Below are positions 33,429-41,269 of a stretch of 64,000 bases of DNA, piece after piece. The translations under genes and the position numbers were made by a program. Below the pieces are notes generated by a model. It searched no databases and was not told the origin of the DNA. It saw nothing but the letters and a program-made list of their open reading frames with translations. Position 1 is the stretch's first letter; each line of letters starts with the position of its first letter. The stretch is from JAXMEQ01 sp046348225 (GTDB lineage Bacteria > Pseudomonadota > Gammaproteobacteria > Burkholderiales > Burkholderiaceae_C): assembly GCA_046348225.1 (NCBI GenBank), contig JAXMEQ010000013.1, forward strand, positions 9,783 to 73,782, given 5' to 3'.

Positions 33429-34916
33429 ATGATTGACAAACTCAGCTGGATCAGCATTTACCCCGAGGCGCTGCTGCTGGTCATGGCCTGCGTGATCGCG
33501 CTGTTCGACCTGCGGGTCAACAGTCCGCGTCGTACGGCGACCTATGTGCTGACGCTGGCCACGCTGGCCGTGGTGGCCGTGATGCAGGCGCTGTACGCCA
33601 GCGGTGGCTTCACCATTTACGGCTTTGGCCGCATGGTGGTGAGTGACCCGATGGGCAACTGGCTCAAGTGCTTTGCCACCCTGGCCATGATGGTCACGCT
33701 GGTCTATGGCCGCCCGTATGCAGGCGACCGCGACATGCTGCGCGGCGGCGAAATGTTCACGCTGTCACTGTTTGCGCTGCTGGGCATGTTCGTGATGATT
33801 TCGGGCAACAACTTCCTGGTCATCTACCTCGGCCTGGAACTGCTCACGCTGTCCAGCTACGCGCTGGTAGCCCTGCGCCGCGACAATGCCACCGCCACGG
33901 AAGCGGCCATGAAGTACTTCGTGCTCGGCGCCATGGCCAGCGGCTTCCTGCTGTATGGCCTGTCGATGCTCTATGGCGCGACCGGATCCCTGGAGATCAC
34001 GTCGGTGTTCAAGGCGGTGAACTCCGGCCAGATCAAGCACCAGGTGCTGGTGTTCGGCCTGGTGTTCATTGTGGCGGGCCTGGCCTTCAAGCTGGGCGTG
34101 GTGCCGTTCCACATGTGGATTCCGGACGTCTACCAGGGCGCCCCCACGGCCGTCACCCTGCTGATCGGTGGCGCCCCCAAGCTCGCTGCCTTCGCCATCT
34201 GCATCCGCCTGCTGGTGGAGGGGCTGCTTCCGCTGGCCATCGACTGGCAGCAGATGCTCGCGCTGCTGGCCATCGGCTCGCTGCTGGTGGGCAACCTGGC
34301 GGCGGTGGCGCAGACCAACCTCAAGCGCATGCTGGCCTATTCCACCATCTCGCAGATGGGCTTTGTGCTGCTGGGCCTGATGTCGGGCGTGGTCAATGGC
34401 AACACGCTGTCGGCCGCCAACGCCTACAGCTCGGCCATGTTCTACATCATCACCTACGTGCTGACGACGCTGGCCACTTTCGGCATCATCCTGCTGCTGG
34501 CGCGTGAAGGTTTCGAGAGCGAGGAAATCACCGATCTGGCTGGCCTGAACCAGCGCAGCCCGCTGTTTGCCGGCGTCATGGCCGTGTGCCTGTTCTCGCT
34601 GGCGGGTGTGCCGCCACTGGTGGGCTTTTATGCCAAGCTCTCGGTGCTGCAGGCGCTGATTGCCTCGGGCCAGACGCTGTACATCGCGCTGGCGGTGTTC
34701 GCGGTGATGATGTCGCTGATCGGTGCCTTCTATTACATCCGCGTGGTCAAGGTGATGTACTTTGACGCGCCGATCACCGCGACCACCGTATCGGCGCCCG
34801 GCGATGTGCGGGCGGTGCTGTCTGTCAATGGCTTGCTGGTGCTGGTGCTGGGCATCCTGCCGGGGGGCCTGATGGCCCTGTGCGCCCAGGCGATTGTCAA
34901 GATGCTGGGAACCTGA
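33429..34916 (+). CDS. nuoN: NADH-quinone oxidoreductase subunit N
   Basis: 495 residues, third antiporter-like channel. LVIYLGLELLTLSSYALVA, FKLGVVPFHMWIPDVYQGAP and FSLAGVPPLVGFYAK are the usual landmarks. Last complex I gene; a DUF2818 gene follows at 24 bp. Confidence 0.98.
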   Translation: MIDKLSWISIYPEALLLVMACVIALFDLRVNSPRRTATYVLTLATLAVVAVMQALYASGGFTIYGFGRMVVSDPMGNWLKCFATLAMMVTLVYGRPYAGDRDMLRGGEMFTLSLFALLGMFVMISGNNFLVIYLGLELLTLSSYALVALRRDNATATEAAMKYFVLGAMASGFLLYGLSMLYGATGSLEITSVFKAVNSGQIKHQVLVFGLVFIVAGLAFKLGVVPFHMWIPDVYQGAPTAVTLLIGGAPKLAAFAICIRLLVEGLLPLAIDWQQMLALLAIGSLLVGNLAAVAQTNLKRMLAYSTISQMGFVLLGLMSGVVNGNTLSAANAYSSAMFYIITYVLTTLATFGIILLLAREGFESEEITDLAGLNQRSPLFAGVMAVCLFSLAGVPPLVGFYAKLSVLQALIASGQTLYIALAVFAVMMSLIGAFYYIRVVKVMYFDAPITATTVSAPGDVRAVLSVNGLLVLVLGILPGGLMALCAQAIVKMLGT

Positions 34917-34940
34917 AGCCCGCAGGCGGGTCTGTCTCCG

Positions 34941-35243
34941 GTGTCTCAAACCGTCTCCATCTGGCTGGTGATCCTGGTCGCGTTCTTCGCGGCCAATCTT
35001 CCATTCGCCAACCAGCGGCTGCTGGGCGTGGTGCCCTTTGGCCGGCCCAAGACGCTGGTCATGCGTCTGGCGGAGCTGGTACTGCTGTACTTTGTGGTGG
35101 GGGGGCTGGGCCTGCTGCTGGAAAAGCGTCTGGGCCAGATCGCGCCACAGGGCTGGGAGTTCTACGCCGTCACCGCTGCGCTGTTCGTGACGTTCGCCTT
35201 CCCCGGTTTCGTCTGGCGCTACCTGTTCAAGCCCCGCGGCTGA
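34941..35243 (+). CDS. DUF2818 membrane protein linked to the nuo operon
   Basis: 100 residues with a GTG start. Three membrane segments: SIWLVILVAFFAANLPF, ELVLLYFVVGGLGLLL, and YAVTAALFVTFAFPGFVWRY. The family is found almost only directly after nuoN in betaproteobacteria. Its function is unknown; a role in complex I assembly or stability is inferred from gene position alone. Confidence 0.85.
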   Translation: MSQTVSIWLVILVAFFAANLPFANQRLLGVVPFGRPKTLVMRLAELVLLYFVVGGLGLLLEKRLGQIAPQGWEFYAVTAALFVTFAFPGFVWRYLFKPRG

Positions 35244-35253
35244 AACTGCCGCC

Positions 35254-35859
35254 ATGGCGCAGACCGACTTGCCGCGTGACCTGACCGAACACCCGGTGGC
35301 CAGCGAACCGCTGTTCAAGGGCAGCTTCCTCTCGGCCTACCGCGACACGGTGCGCTTGCCAGACGGCAGCCACGCGACGCGTGAGTATGTGCAGCACCCG
35401 GGCGCCGTGGTGGTGGTGCCGCTGCTGGACGATGGCCGGGTGGTGGTGGAGCGCCAGTTCCGCTACCCCGTAGGCCGGGAGATGATCGAGTTTCCCGCCG
35501 GCAAGCTGGATGCGGGTGAAGACCCGCTGCGGTGCGGCCAGCGCGAGCTGCTGGAGGAAACCGGTTACACCGCGCGCGAGTGGGCCCGGGCCGGTGCCAT
35601 GCACCTGGCCATCGCCTATTCCACCGAAGTCATCCACATCTACTTTGCGCGTGGCCTCACGGCCGGTGAGCGCCAGCTCGACGAAGGCGAATTTCTCGAT
35701 GTGTTCAGCGCCACGCCCGACCAGTTGCTCGAGTGGAGCCGCACGGGCGCGCTGACCGATGCCAAGACGCTCACGTGCCTGGTCTGGCTGCAAAACGTCG
35801 TGTCGGGCGCATGGACTCTGGACTGGCAGCCTGCCGCTGCACCGGCTGCTGGCCGATAA
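35254..35859 (+). CDS. Nudix hydrolase, ADP-ribose pyrophosphatase type
   Basis: 201 residues. The Nudix box spans 83-105 with the glycine, REL and EE residues in place (GKLDAGED...RELLEETGY). Upstream QFRYPVGREMIEFPAG is typical of ADP-ribose pyrophosphatases (NudF/YffH group). Cleaves a nucleoside diphosphate linked to another group using Mg2+. Starts 10 bp after the DUF2818 gene. Confidence 0.9.
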   Translation: MAQTDLPRDLTEHPVASEPLFKGSFLSAYRDTVRLPDGSHATREYVQHPGAVVVVPLLDDGRVVVERQFRYPVGREMIEFPAGKLDAGEDPLRCGQRELLEETGYTAREWARAGAMHLAIAYSTEVIHIYFARGLTAGERQLDEGEFLDVFSATPDQLLEWSRTGALTDAKTLTCLVWLQNVVSGAWTLDWQPAAAPAAGR

Positions 35860-35867
35860 TTGCGGGC

Positions 35868-36305
35868 ATGAAGGTTCTTGACCTGCAATGCTCGCAACAA
35901 CACCCCTTCGAAGGCTGGTTCGCCTCGGAAGATGAATTCCAGCGCCAGCTCGGTGCCGGCCTGGTCGGCTGCCCGATGTGTGGTGACACGGCTGTCGCCA
36001 AGAAGCTCAGTGCGCCGCGCCTGAATCTTGGCGCCGTGAAAGAACCCGTTGCCGCCCGCCAGGACGTCATGGTGCCGGAAGACGCTGCGCAACAGGCCGC
36101 CTGGCTGCGCAAGTTGCGCCGCGTTGTGGCCAGCACGGAAGACGTGGGCGAGCGGTTTGCGGAAGAGGCCCGTCGCATGCATTACGGCGAGGCCGAGGAA
36201 CGCAGCATCCGGGGCCAGGCGTCCCGGGAGGAGACCCGGGCCCTGCTGGAAGAGGGCATCCCGGTGCTGCCGCTGCCCAGGGCCCTGGCAGAGCCCTTGC
36301 AATAG
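35868..36305 (+). CDS. DUF1178 protein
   Basis: 145 residues. Opens MKVLDLQCSQQHPFEGWFAS with C8 and a following GCPMCGD pair, suggesting a small zinc-binding ribbon. The centre is variable and the C-terminal half helical (RYAEEARRMHYGEAEERSIRG-like). Family function unknown. The ATG at 35868 is chosen because the family always begins MKV; upstream reading is the Nudix gene in another frame. Confidence 0.85.
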   Translation: MKVLDLQCSQQHPFEGWFASEDEFQRQLGAGLVGCPMCGDTAVAKKLSAPRLNLGAVKEPVAARQDVMVPEDAAQQAAWLRKLRRVVASTEDVGERFAEEARRMHYGEAEERSIRGQASREETRALLEEGIPVLPLPRALAEPLQ

Positions 36306-36392
36306 GACGCCCCCCGAAGCTCGCTACGCGCGCCTCCCCTCACTGGGGGGTCAATGCAGCGGCCCGGCAAAGCCGGTTCCGCGCATTCCCGT
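36306..36392. repeat. Intergenic REP-like element between converging genes
   Basis: Fills the gap between DUF1178 and the exporter gene. Two short hairpins can be read: CCCC-TCACT-GGGG (36336-36348) and CCGGC-AAA-GCCGG (36364-36376). I recall closely similar sequences between genes in other Comamonadaceae, but only one copy is in this window. It may act as a two-way terminator. Confidence 0.6.
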
Positions 36393-36398
36393 ATTGGC

Positions 36399-38180
36399 TC
36401 AATCCATGAACTGAAGTGCTGCGAGTCTTGCGTACGTGCCGCCAGCGGCCATCAGCTGGTCGTGCGTGCCCTGTTCGACCATGCGGCCATGGTCCAGCAC
36501 CACGATGCGGTCCGCCTGCTGTACCGTGGCCAGCCGGTGTGCGATGACCAGCGTGGTGCGGTCGCGCATGGCCGACTCCAGTGCCGCCTGCACCATGCGC
36601 TCACTCTCGGCGTCCAGCGCGCTGGTGGCCTCGTCCAGCAACAGCAGTGGCGGGTTCTTGAGCATGGCACGCGCAATGGCCACGCGCTGGCGCTGGCCCC
36701 CGGACAGCCGTACGCCGCGCTCGCCCAGGAAGGTGTTGTAGCCCTCGGGCAGTGCGCGGATGAACTCGTCGGCAAAGGCGGCCCGGGCGGCGGCGTGGAC
36801 TTCTTCGTCGGTGGCGCCCGGTTTGCCGTAGCGGATGTTCTCCAGCGCACTGGTGGAGAAAATCACCGCGTCCTGCGGCACGATGCCGATGCGCTCGCGC
36901 AGGTCATGCAGCGTGAGCTGCCGGGTGGACACGCCGTCGAGCTCGATGTGGCCGCTGGCCGGGTCATAGAAGCGCAGCAGCAGCTGGAATACGGTGCTCT
37001 TGCCGGCACCGCTGGGCCCCACCAGCGCCACGGTCTCCCCCGGGGCCACGTCCAGCGTGAAGTCGCGGATCGCGGGCTGTAGCGGCCGCGACGGGTAGTG
37101 AAAGTTGATTGCTACCATTTTGATAGCGCTCCCCGCAGTGGGTACGCGGGCTGCAGCCGGATTGGCGGGTGAAGCAATGGGCGAGCGGCTGTCCAGCAGC
37201 TCCATCAGGCGCTCGGTCGCGCCGGCGGCACGCAGCAAGTCGCCATAGACCTCGCCCAGCACCGCCACGGCGCCGGCCAGGATGATCACGTACACCACCG
37301 TCTGCCCCAGGTGGCCCGCGGTGATGGTGCCGGCCAGCACCGCCTGCGTGCCCTGGTACAGGCCCCACAGCAGCAGCGCGGCGTTGGCGATGATCACGAA
37401 CGCCACCAGCAGCGCCCGCGCGCGCGAGCGCTTGGTGGCCGTGCGGAAGGCGTCGTTGGTGGAGGCGTCGAAGCGCGCGGCTTCGCGGTCCTCGGCGGTG
37501 TAGCTCTGCACCACGGGAATGGCGTTCAGCACTTCGGCGGCAATGGCGCTGGAATCGGCTACACGGTCCTGGCTGGCGCGCGAGAGCTTGCGCACCCGCC
37601 GGCCAAACCACATGGTGGGCAGCACCACCAGCACGATGATCAATGCCACCTGCAGCATCAGGTACGGGTTGGTGAACACCAGCATCAGCAGGGCACCGGT
37701 GCCCATCACCGCGTTGCGCAGGCCCATGCTGAGCGACGAGCCCACCACCGTCTGCACCAGCGTCGTGTCGGTGGTCAGGCGGCTCAGCACTTCGCCGGTC
37801 TGGGTGGTTTCAAAGAACTCGGGGCTTTGCCGCAGCACGTGCGAATACACGGCGTTGCGCAGGTCGGCCGTGACACGCTCGCCGAGCCAGCTCACGGTGT
37901 AAAAGCGCGCGGCGCTGAACACGCCCAGCGCCACTGCCACGCCGAACAGTGCCAGGAAATGCTCTCGCAGCGCCATCACCTGGGCACCCTTGTCCGCCTG
38001 GGCCAGCCCGCCGTCGATCAGGCTGCGCAGCGCCAGGGGAAACAGCAGCGTGGCCACGGCCGCCAGCACCAGGAACACAAAGGCCAGCGCGATGCGGCCG
38101 CGGTAGGGCCGGATGAAAGGCAGCAGGCCTGAGAGCGAGCGCGGGTGGCCCTTGGCGGGCGGGGCGGGATTGGAAGGCAT
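36399..38180 (-). CDS. MsbA-type ABC exporter (fused membrane and ATPase domains)
   Basis: 593 residues. Six-helix membrane domain (about 20-310), then an ATPase with Walker A GPSGAGKST, signature LSGGQRQRVAIARAM, Walker B LLLLDEATSALD and switch His in IAHRLATV. Half-transporter that works as a homodimer, exporting lipid or drug-like compounds. Residues about 341-357, between the two domains, come from dispersed repeat copy D. The start at 38180 (MPSNPAPPAKGH) is chosen because upstream reading loses similarity; no strong ribosome site is seen. Confidence 0.9.
   Translation of the reverse strand: MPSNPAPPAKGHPRSLSGLLPFIRPYRGRIALAFVFLVLAAVATLLFPLALRSLIDGGLAQADKGAQVMALREHFLALFGVAVALGVFSAARFYTVSWLGERVTADLRNAVYSHVLRQSPEFFETTQTGEVLSRLTTDTTLVQTVVGSSLSMGLRNAVMGTGALLMLVFTNPYLMLQVALIIVLVVLPTMWFGRRVRKLSRASQDRVADSSAIAAEVLNAIPVVQSYTAEDREAARFDASTNDAFRTATKRSRARALLVAFVIIANAALLLWGLYQGTQAVLAGTITAGHLGQTVVYVIILAGAVAVLGEVYGDLLRAAGATERLMELLDSRSPIASPANPAAARVPTAGSAIKMVAINFHYPSRPLQPAIRDFTLDVAPGETVALVGPSGAGKSTVFQLLLRFYDPASGHIELDGVSTRQLTLHDLRERIGIVPQDAVIFSTSALENIRYGKPGATDEEVHAAARAAFADEFIRALPEGYNTFLGERGVRLSGGQRQRVAIARAMLKNPPLLLLDEATSALDAESERMVQAALESAMRDRTTLVIAHRLATVQQADRIVVLDHGRMVEQGTHDQLMAAGGTYARLAALQFMD
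37111..37158 (+). repeat. 48-bp dispersed repeat, copy D (in exporter gene, antisense)
   Basis: Plus-strand reading: GCTACC-ATTTT-GATAGC, GCTCCCCGCAG, 7 nt, GCGGG, CTGCAGCC. The host gene reads it on the minus strand as AAARVPTAGSAIKMVA, in the linker between the membrane and ATPase domains. Confidence 0.85.
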
Positions 38181-38231
38181 GTCGCAGTGTAGAGCGCTGG
38201 CAGCTTGCTGCCTGCTTTGGTACATTGAGGC

Positions 38232-39077
38232 ATGGGCACCGTTCACAACCCCTCCCGGCGTCGGTTTCAACTCGCCGCTGCGGTCGTTTGTGCGCCCGGC
38301 TTCCTGCGCGCGGCGCCGCGCGACAGCGGTCCGCGCATCGCCAGCACAGGCTCCGGCAGTGTGGTGGTGGGGCCGGTACCGCCTTCGCTCAAGCTGTCGA
38401 AGTTCTACACCCAGTACGTGGATGCGGGCGGACTGCCGGTGGTGGCATCGTCCAGACCGCTGCCGCAGGCGCTGCTGGCGGCGCGCGGCATTGTGCTCAA
38501 CATGCTGGCCAACCGGGCCGACATCCTGGCCACGCTGGTCAAGGCCAGGGTGCGCGTGGCGGTGATCGGCGCGACCGAAGTCACCACCGACATTCCCGAA
38601 TACGCCAGCCTGGTGCCGGCTGATTTCTGGAACAGCCGCACGCGCGGCGTCGGCGCCACGCCCACCCGCCCCGTGTGCAGCGCGGGAGAGGAAAACCTGC
38701 TGGGCCTGACGCCCGACCGTTATGCGGGCGAGAGCATTCTGGTTCACGAGTTCGGCCACACGCTGTTCGAGATGGGTGCACGCACGCTGAAGCGCAGCCT
38801 GGACCTGGAACTGGACGCGCTGTACCAGGCGGCCATGGCGGCCGGTCTGTGGCAGTCCACCTACGCTGCCACCAACTACCGCGAGTACTGGGCCGAGGGC
38901 GTGCAGTGCTGGTTCAATGCCAACCCGCGGGCCCGGCCGGCCAATGGCGTGCACGGGCCGGTGGCCACCCGCGAAGACCTGCAGGCCTACGACCCGGGCC
39001 TGGCGCGGTTCATCGCGAATGTGCTGGGGGACCTGGCCTGGCGCTGGGAACGCCCCGGCGCCCACGCGCTGGTCTGA
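38232..39077 (+). CDS. Secreted zinc metallopeptidase-like protein (HExxH), Tat signal
   Basis: 281 residues. The N-terminus NPSRRRFQLAAAVVCAPGFLRA looks like a twin-arginine signal. The zinc motif is H172-E173-F-G-H176, and a glutamate in NYREYWAEGVQCWF (about 219-222) could be the third ligand, which suggests a gluzincin. The segment DILATLVKARVRVAVIGATE precedes it. It resembles peptidases related to the anthrax lethal-factor catalytic fold, but I do not recognise a named family. It is divergent from the exporter gene with a 51-bp gap. Confidence 0.7.
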   Translation: MGTVHNPSRRRFQLAAAVVCAPGFLRAAPRDSGPRIASTGSGSVVVGPVPPSLKLSKFYTQYVDAGGLPVVASSRPLPQALLAARGIVLNMLANRADILATLVKARVRVAVIGATEVTTDIPEYASLVPADFWNSRTRGVGATPTRPVCSAGEENLLGLTPDRYAGESILVHEFGHTLFEMGARTLKRSLDLELDALYQAAMAAGLWQSTYAATNYREYWAEGVQCWFNANPRARPANGVHGPVATREDLQAYDPGLARFIANVLGDLAWRWERPGAHALV

Positions 39078-39082
39078 AGCCG

Positions 39083-40159
39083 CTACAGCCGCAGCGGCCG
39101 GGGGTAGCCGGTCATTTCCAGGTAACCGCGCGCCACTTTGCGGCCATTGCTGTCGTACATGTCGCTCAGGCCTTCCCAGTAGATGGCGCCGGTGGAACTG
39201 CGGCTGTCCAGCTCCTGGTTGTCGATCACGGCCTTGACGGTGTAGAAATCGGCCGGCGTGCGTACCATCCATTCCACCGGGTAGCTGGCCTGCGACAGCG
39301 GGCTCTTCCAGAAGCGCTGCGGGCTGAACTCGTTTTCACCCTTCACGGCGGTGTAGAGCATGCCGCCACCGGTGCGAAAAGATCCGCCATCCCACAGCGT
39401 GCTGCCGTCCTTGCGGCGCAGCCGAAACGCAGTCAGCGCGCTGCCGTCCAGGTAGTTCATGCCGATCCAGTCCCAGCCCACGGCGTCGGGGTGCAGCAAT
39501 TCCTCGCTCCATTCGTGGTCCAGCCAGGCCTGGCCCTGCACTTCGAAGCGCTGGCCGCGCAGCGTGAGGGTGCCGCGCGTGGCCAGCTGCGGCAGGCTGT
39601 AGTAGTAGCTGGCCTGCTTTGCCTCGGGCCCCTTGCGCGACAGGCCGTCGCGCCCCTGCAGCAGCACCGGCTGGGTTGGCGCAAACGCGAGGTTCAGGTC
39701 AAATTCCTGCGCGGGGATGCGGGTGCGCCAGGCGTCCCGGTCGCGCCCCAGCGTCCAGTCGCGCAGCTTGAGCCGCGCGTCAGTGGTGGCCGTGCTCGCC
39801 ACGTCGAAGCCCTCGCGCGCAATGCGCTGGTCATGCCAGAGCCTTTTGCCCTGGACGTCGGTGATCGCAGCATGGGCAAACACCAGCTGTCGCGCGGCAA
39901 AGCGGGACTGCAGGCCCTGCGTGGCGTCTACCCGTGAACGGAAGAACGTCACCTGGAAGCCGAACTCGCGCCCGCCTGCCGTGGCCTGCCCGGTGATGTA
40001 CCACCACTCGGTGCGAAAGTCCGGGTGGGCGCCGTGGTCGCGCGGGAACTGCACTGCCCTGGGCGGCAGTGCGGAGGCAGGCGGCGCAGTGGACAGTGCG
40101 GCCCCCAGGCCGGCCAGCAACAGGCTGCGGCGTGCGAAGGCAGGGCCGGGGAGCGTCAT
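39083..40159 (-). CDS. AttH/CrtC-like lipocalin-fold protein
   Basis: 358 residues with an N-terminal signal (FARRSLLLAGLGAALSTAPPASA), which may be Tat. FPRDHGAHPDFRTEWWYITG, FGFQVTFFRSR and the later LDHEWSEELLHPDAVGWDWIG are hallmarks of the carotenoid hydratase/AttH family. No carotenoid genes are nearby; in this order of bacteria such genes normally accompany an FtsX-type permease and a LolD-like ATPase, both present elsewhere in the window. A periplasmic role with that transporter is inferred. Confidence 0.82.
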   Translation of the reverse strand: MTLPGPAFARRSLLLAGLGAALSTAPPASALPPRAVQFPRDHGAHPDFRTEWWYITGQATAGGREFGFQVTFFRSRVDATQGLQSRFAARQLVFAHAAITDVQGKRLWHDQRIAREGFDVASTATTDARLKLRDWTLGRDRDAWRTRIPAQEFDLNLAFAPTQPVLLQGRDGLSRKGPEAKQASYYYSLPQLATRGTLTLRGQRFEVQGQAWLDHEWSEELLHPDAVGWDWIGMNYLDGSALTAFRLRRKDGSTLWDGGSFRTGGGMLYTAVKGENEFSPQRFWKSPLSQASYPVEWMVRTPADFYTVKAVIDNQELDSRSSTGAIYWEGLSDMYDSNGRKVARGYLEMTGYPRPLRL

Positions 40160-40162
40160 GCG

Positions 40163-41227
40163 TCAGTCCGCCAGTGCGGCCAGCCGCTGCTGTGCCGCCG
40201 TGCAGTCGCCAAACTGCTGCACCACCCAGCTGTCGCTGTGATAGTTGGGCAGGTAGCGCTCACCCGCATCGCACAGCAGCGACAGGATGGCGCCCCGCTC
40301 ACCGCGTTCGCGCATGGCGTGCGCAAGCTGCAGCATGGCCACAAAGTTGGTGCCGGTGGACGGCCCGACGCGGCGCCCCAGCAGGCCCGACAGCACGCGC
40401 ATGGCGGCCACGGAGTCGGCGTCGCTCACCACCACCATGCGGTCCACCAGGGTGCGGATGAAGCTGGGCTCCACCCGCGGCCGGCCAATGCCCTCGATGC
40501 GCGAGCCCGGGCCGGTGAGGCTGGCGTCCCCGCTGGCGTGGTAGGCGGCAAACACGCTGCCCTGCGGGTCGGCCACGCAGAGCTCGGTGGCCAGCTGCTG
40601 GTAGCGGATGTAGCGGCCGATGGTGGCGCTGGTGCCGCCGGTGCCGGCGCCCACCACCACCCAGCGCGGCACCGGGTAGCGCTCGCGCGCCATCTGGGCA
40701 AACATGCTTTGCGCGATGTTGTTGTTGCCGCGCCAGTCGGTGGCCCGCTCGGCGTGGGTGAACTGGTCCATGTAGTGGCCACCGGTGGCGGCTGCCACGG
40801 CGCGGGCCTCGTCGTACACCTGCGCGGCGCTGTCCACCAGGTGGCAGCGCCCGCCGTGGAACTCGATCTGCGCGATTTTTTCCGGCGAAGTGCTGCGCGG
40901 CATCACCGCCACAAAGGGCAGGCCCAGCAGGCGCGCGAAGTAGGCCTCGCTGACCGCCGTGGAGCCGCTGGACGCTTCCACCACCGTGCTGCCTTCGTGC
41001 AGCCAGCCATTGCACAGGGCATAGAGAAACAGCGAGCGCGCCAGCCGGTGCTTCAGGCTGCCCGTGGGGTGGGTGGATTCGTCTTTCAGGTACAGGTCGA
41101 CGCCGTCGCGCGCCAGCGCCGGCAGGGGCAGGGCGATCAGGTGGGTATCGGCGCTGCGCTGGAAGTCGGCCTCGATGCGGGCGATGGCGTCATGTTCCCA
41201 GGCGCGCAGGGTGGGGGGGCTGTGCAT
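40163..41227 (-). CDS. PLP-dependent cysteine synthase family protein (Cds1-like)
   Basis: 354 residues, fold type II. Cofactor lysine in HPTGSLKHRLARSLF, substrate loop VEASSGSTAVSEA, phosphate loop GAGTGGTSATIGRYI. The segments match the L-cysteine desulfhydrase Cds1 branch more than classical CysK (inference by eye). Could release sulfide from cysteine or make cysteine. It sits between the AttH-like gene (3-bp gap) and the FtsX-type permease gene (42-bp gap), all on the minus strand. Confidence 0.85.
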   Translation of the reverse strand: MHSPPTLRAWEHDAIARIEADFQRSADTHLIALPLPALARDGVDLYLKDESTHPTGSLKHRLARSLFLYALCNGWLHEGSTVVEASSGSTAVSEAYFARLLGLPFVAVMPRSTSPEKIAQIEFHGGRCHLVDSAAQVYDEARAVAAATGGHYMDQFTHAERATDWRGNNNIAQSMFAQMARERYPVPRWVVVGAGTGGTSATIGRYIRYQQLATELCVADPQGSVFAAYHASGDASLTGPGSRIEGIGRPRVEPSFIRTLVDRMVVVSDADSVAAMRVLSGLLGRRVGPSTGTNFVAMLQLAHAMRERGERGAILSLLCDAGERYLPNYHSDSWVVQQFGDCTAAQQRLAALAD

Positions 41228-41269
41228 GGCGGAATTGTCGCAGGCGGGGCGTCGGCGTCGACGGTGTGG

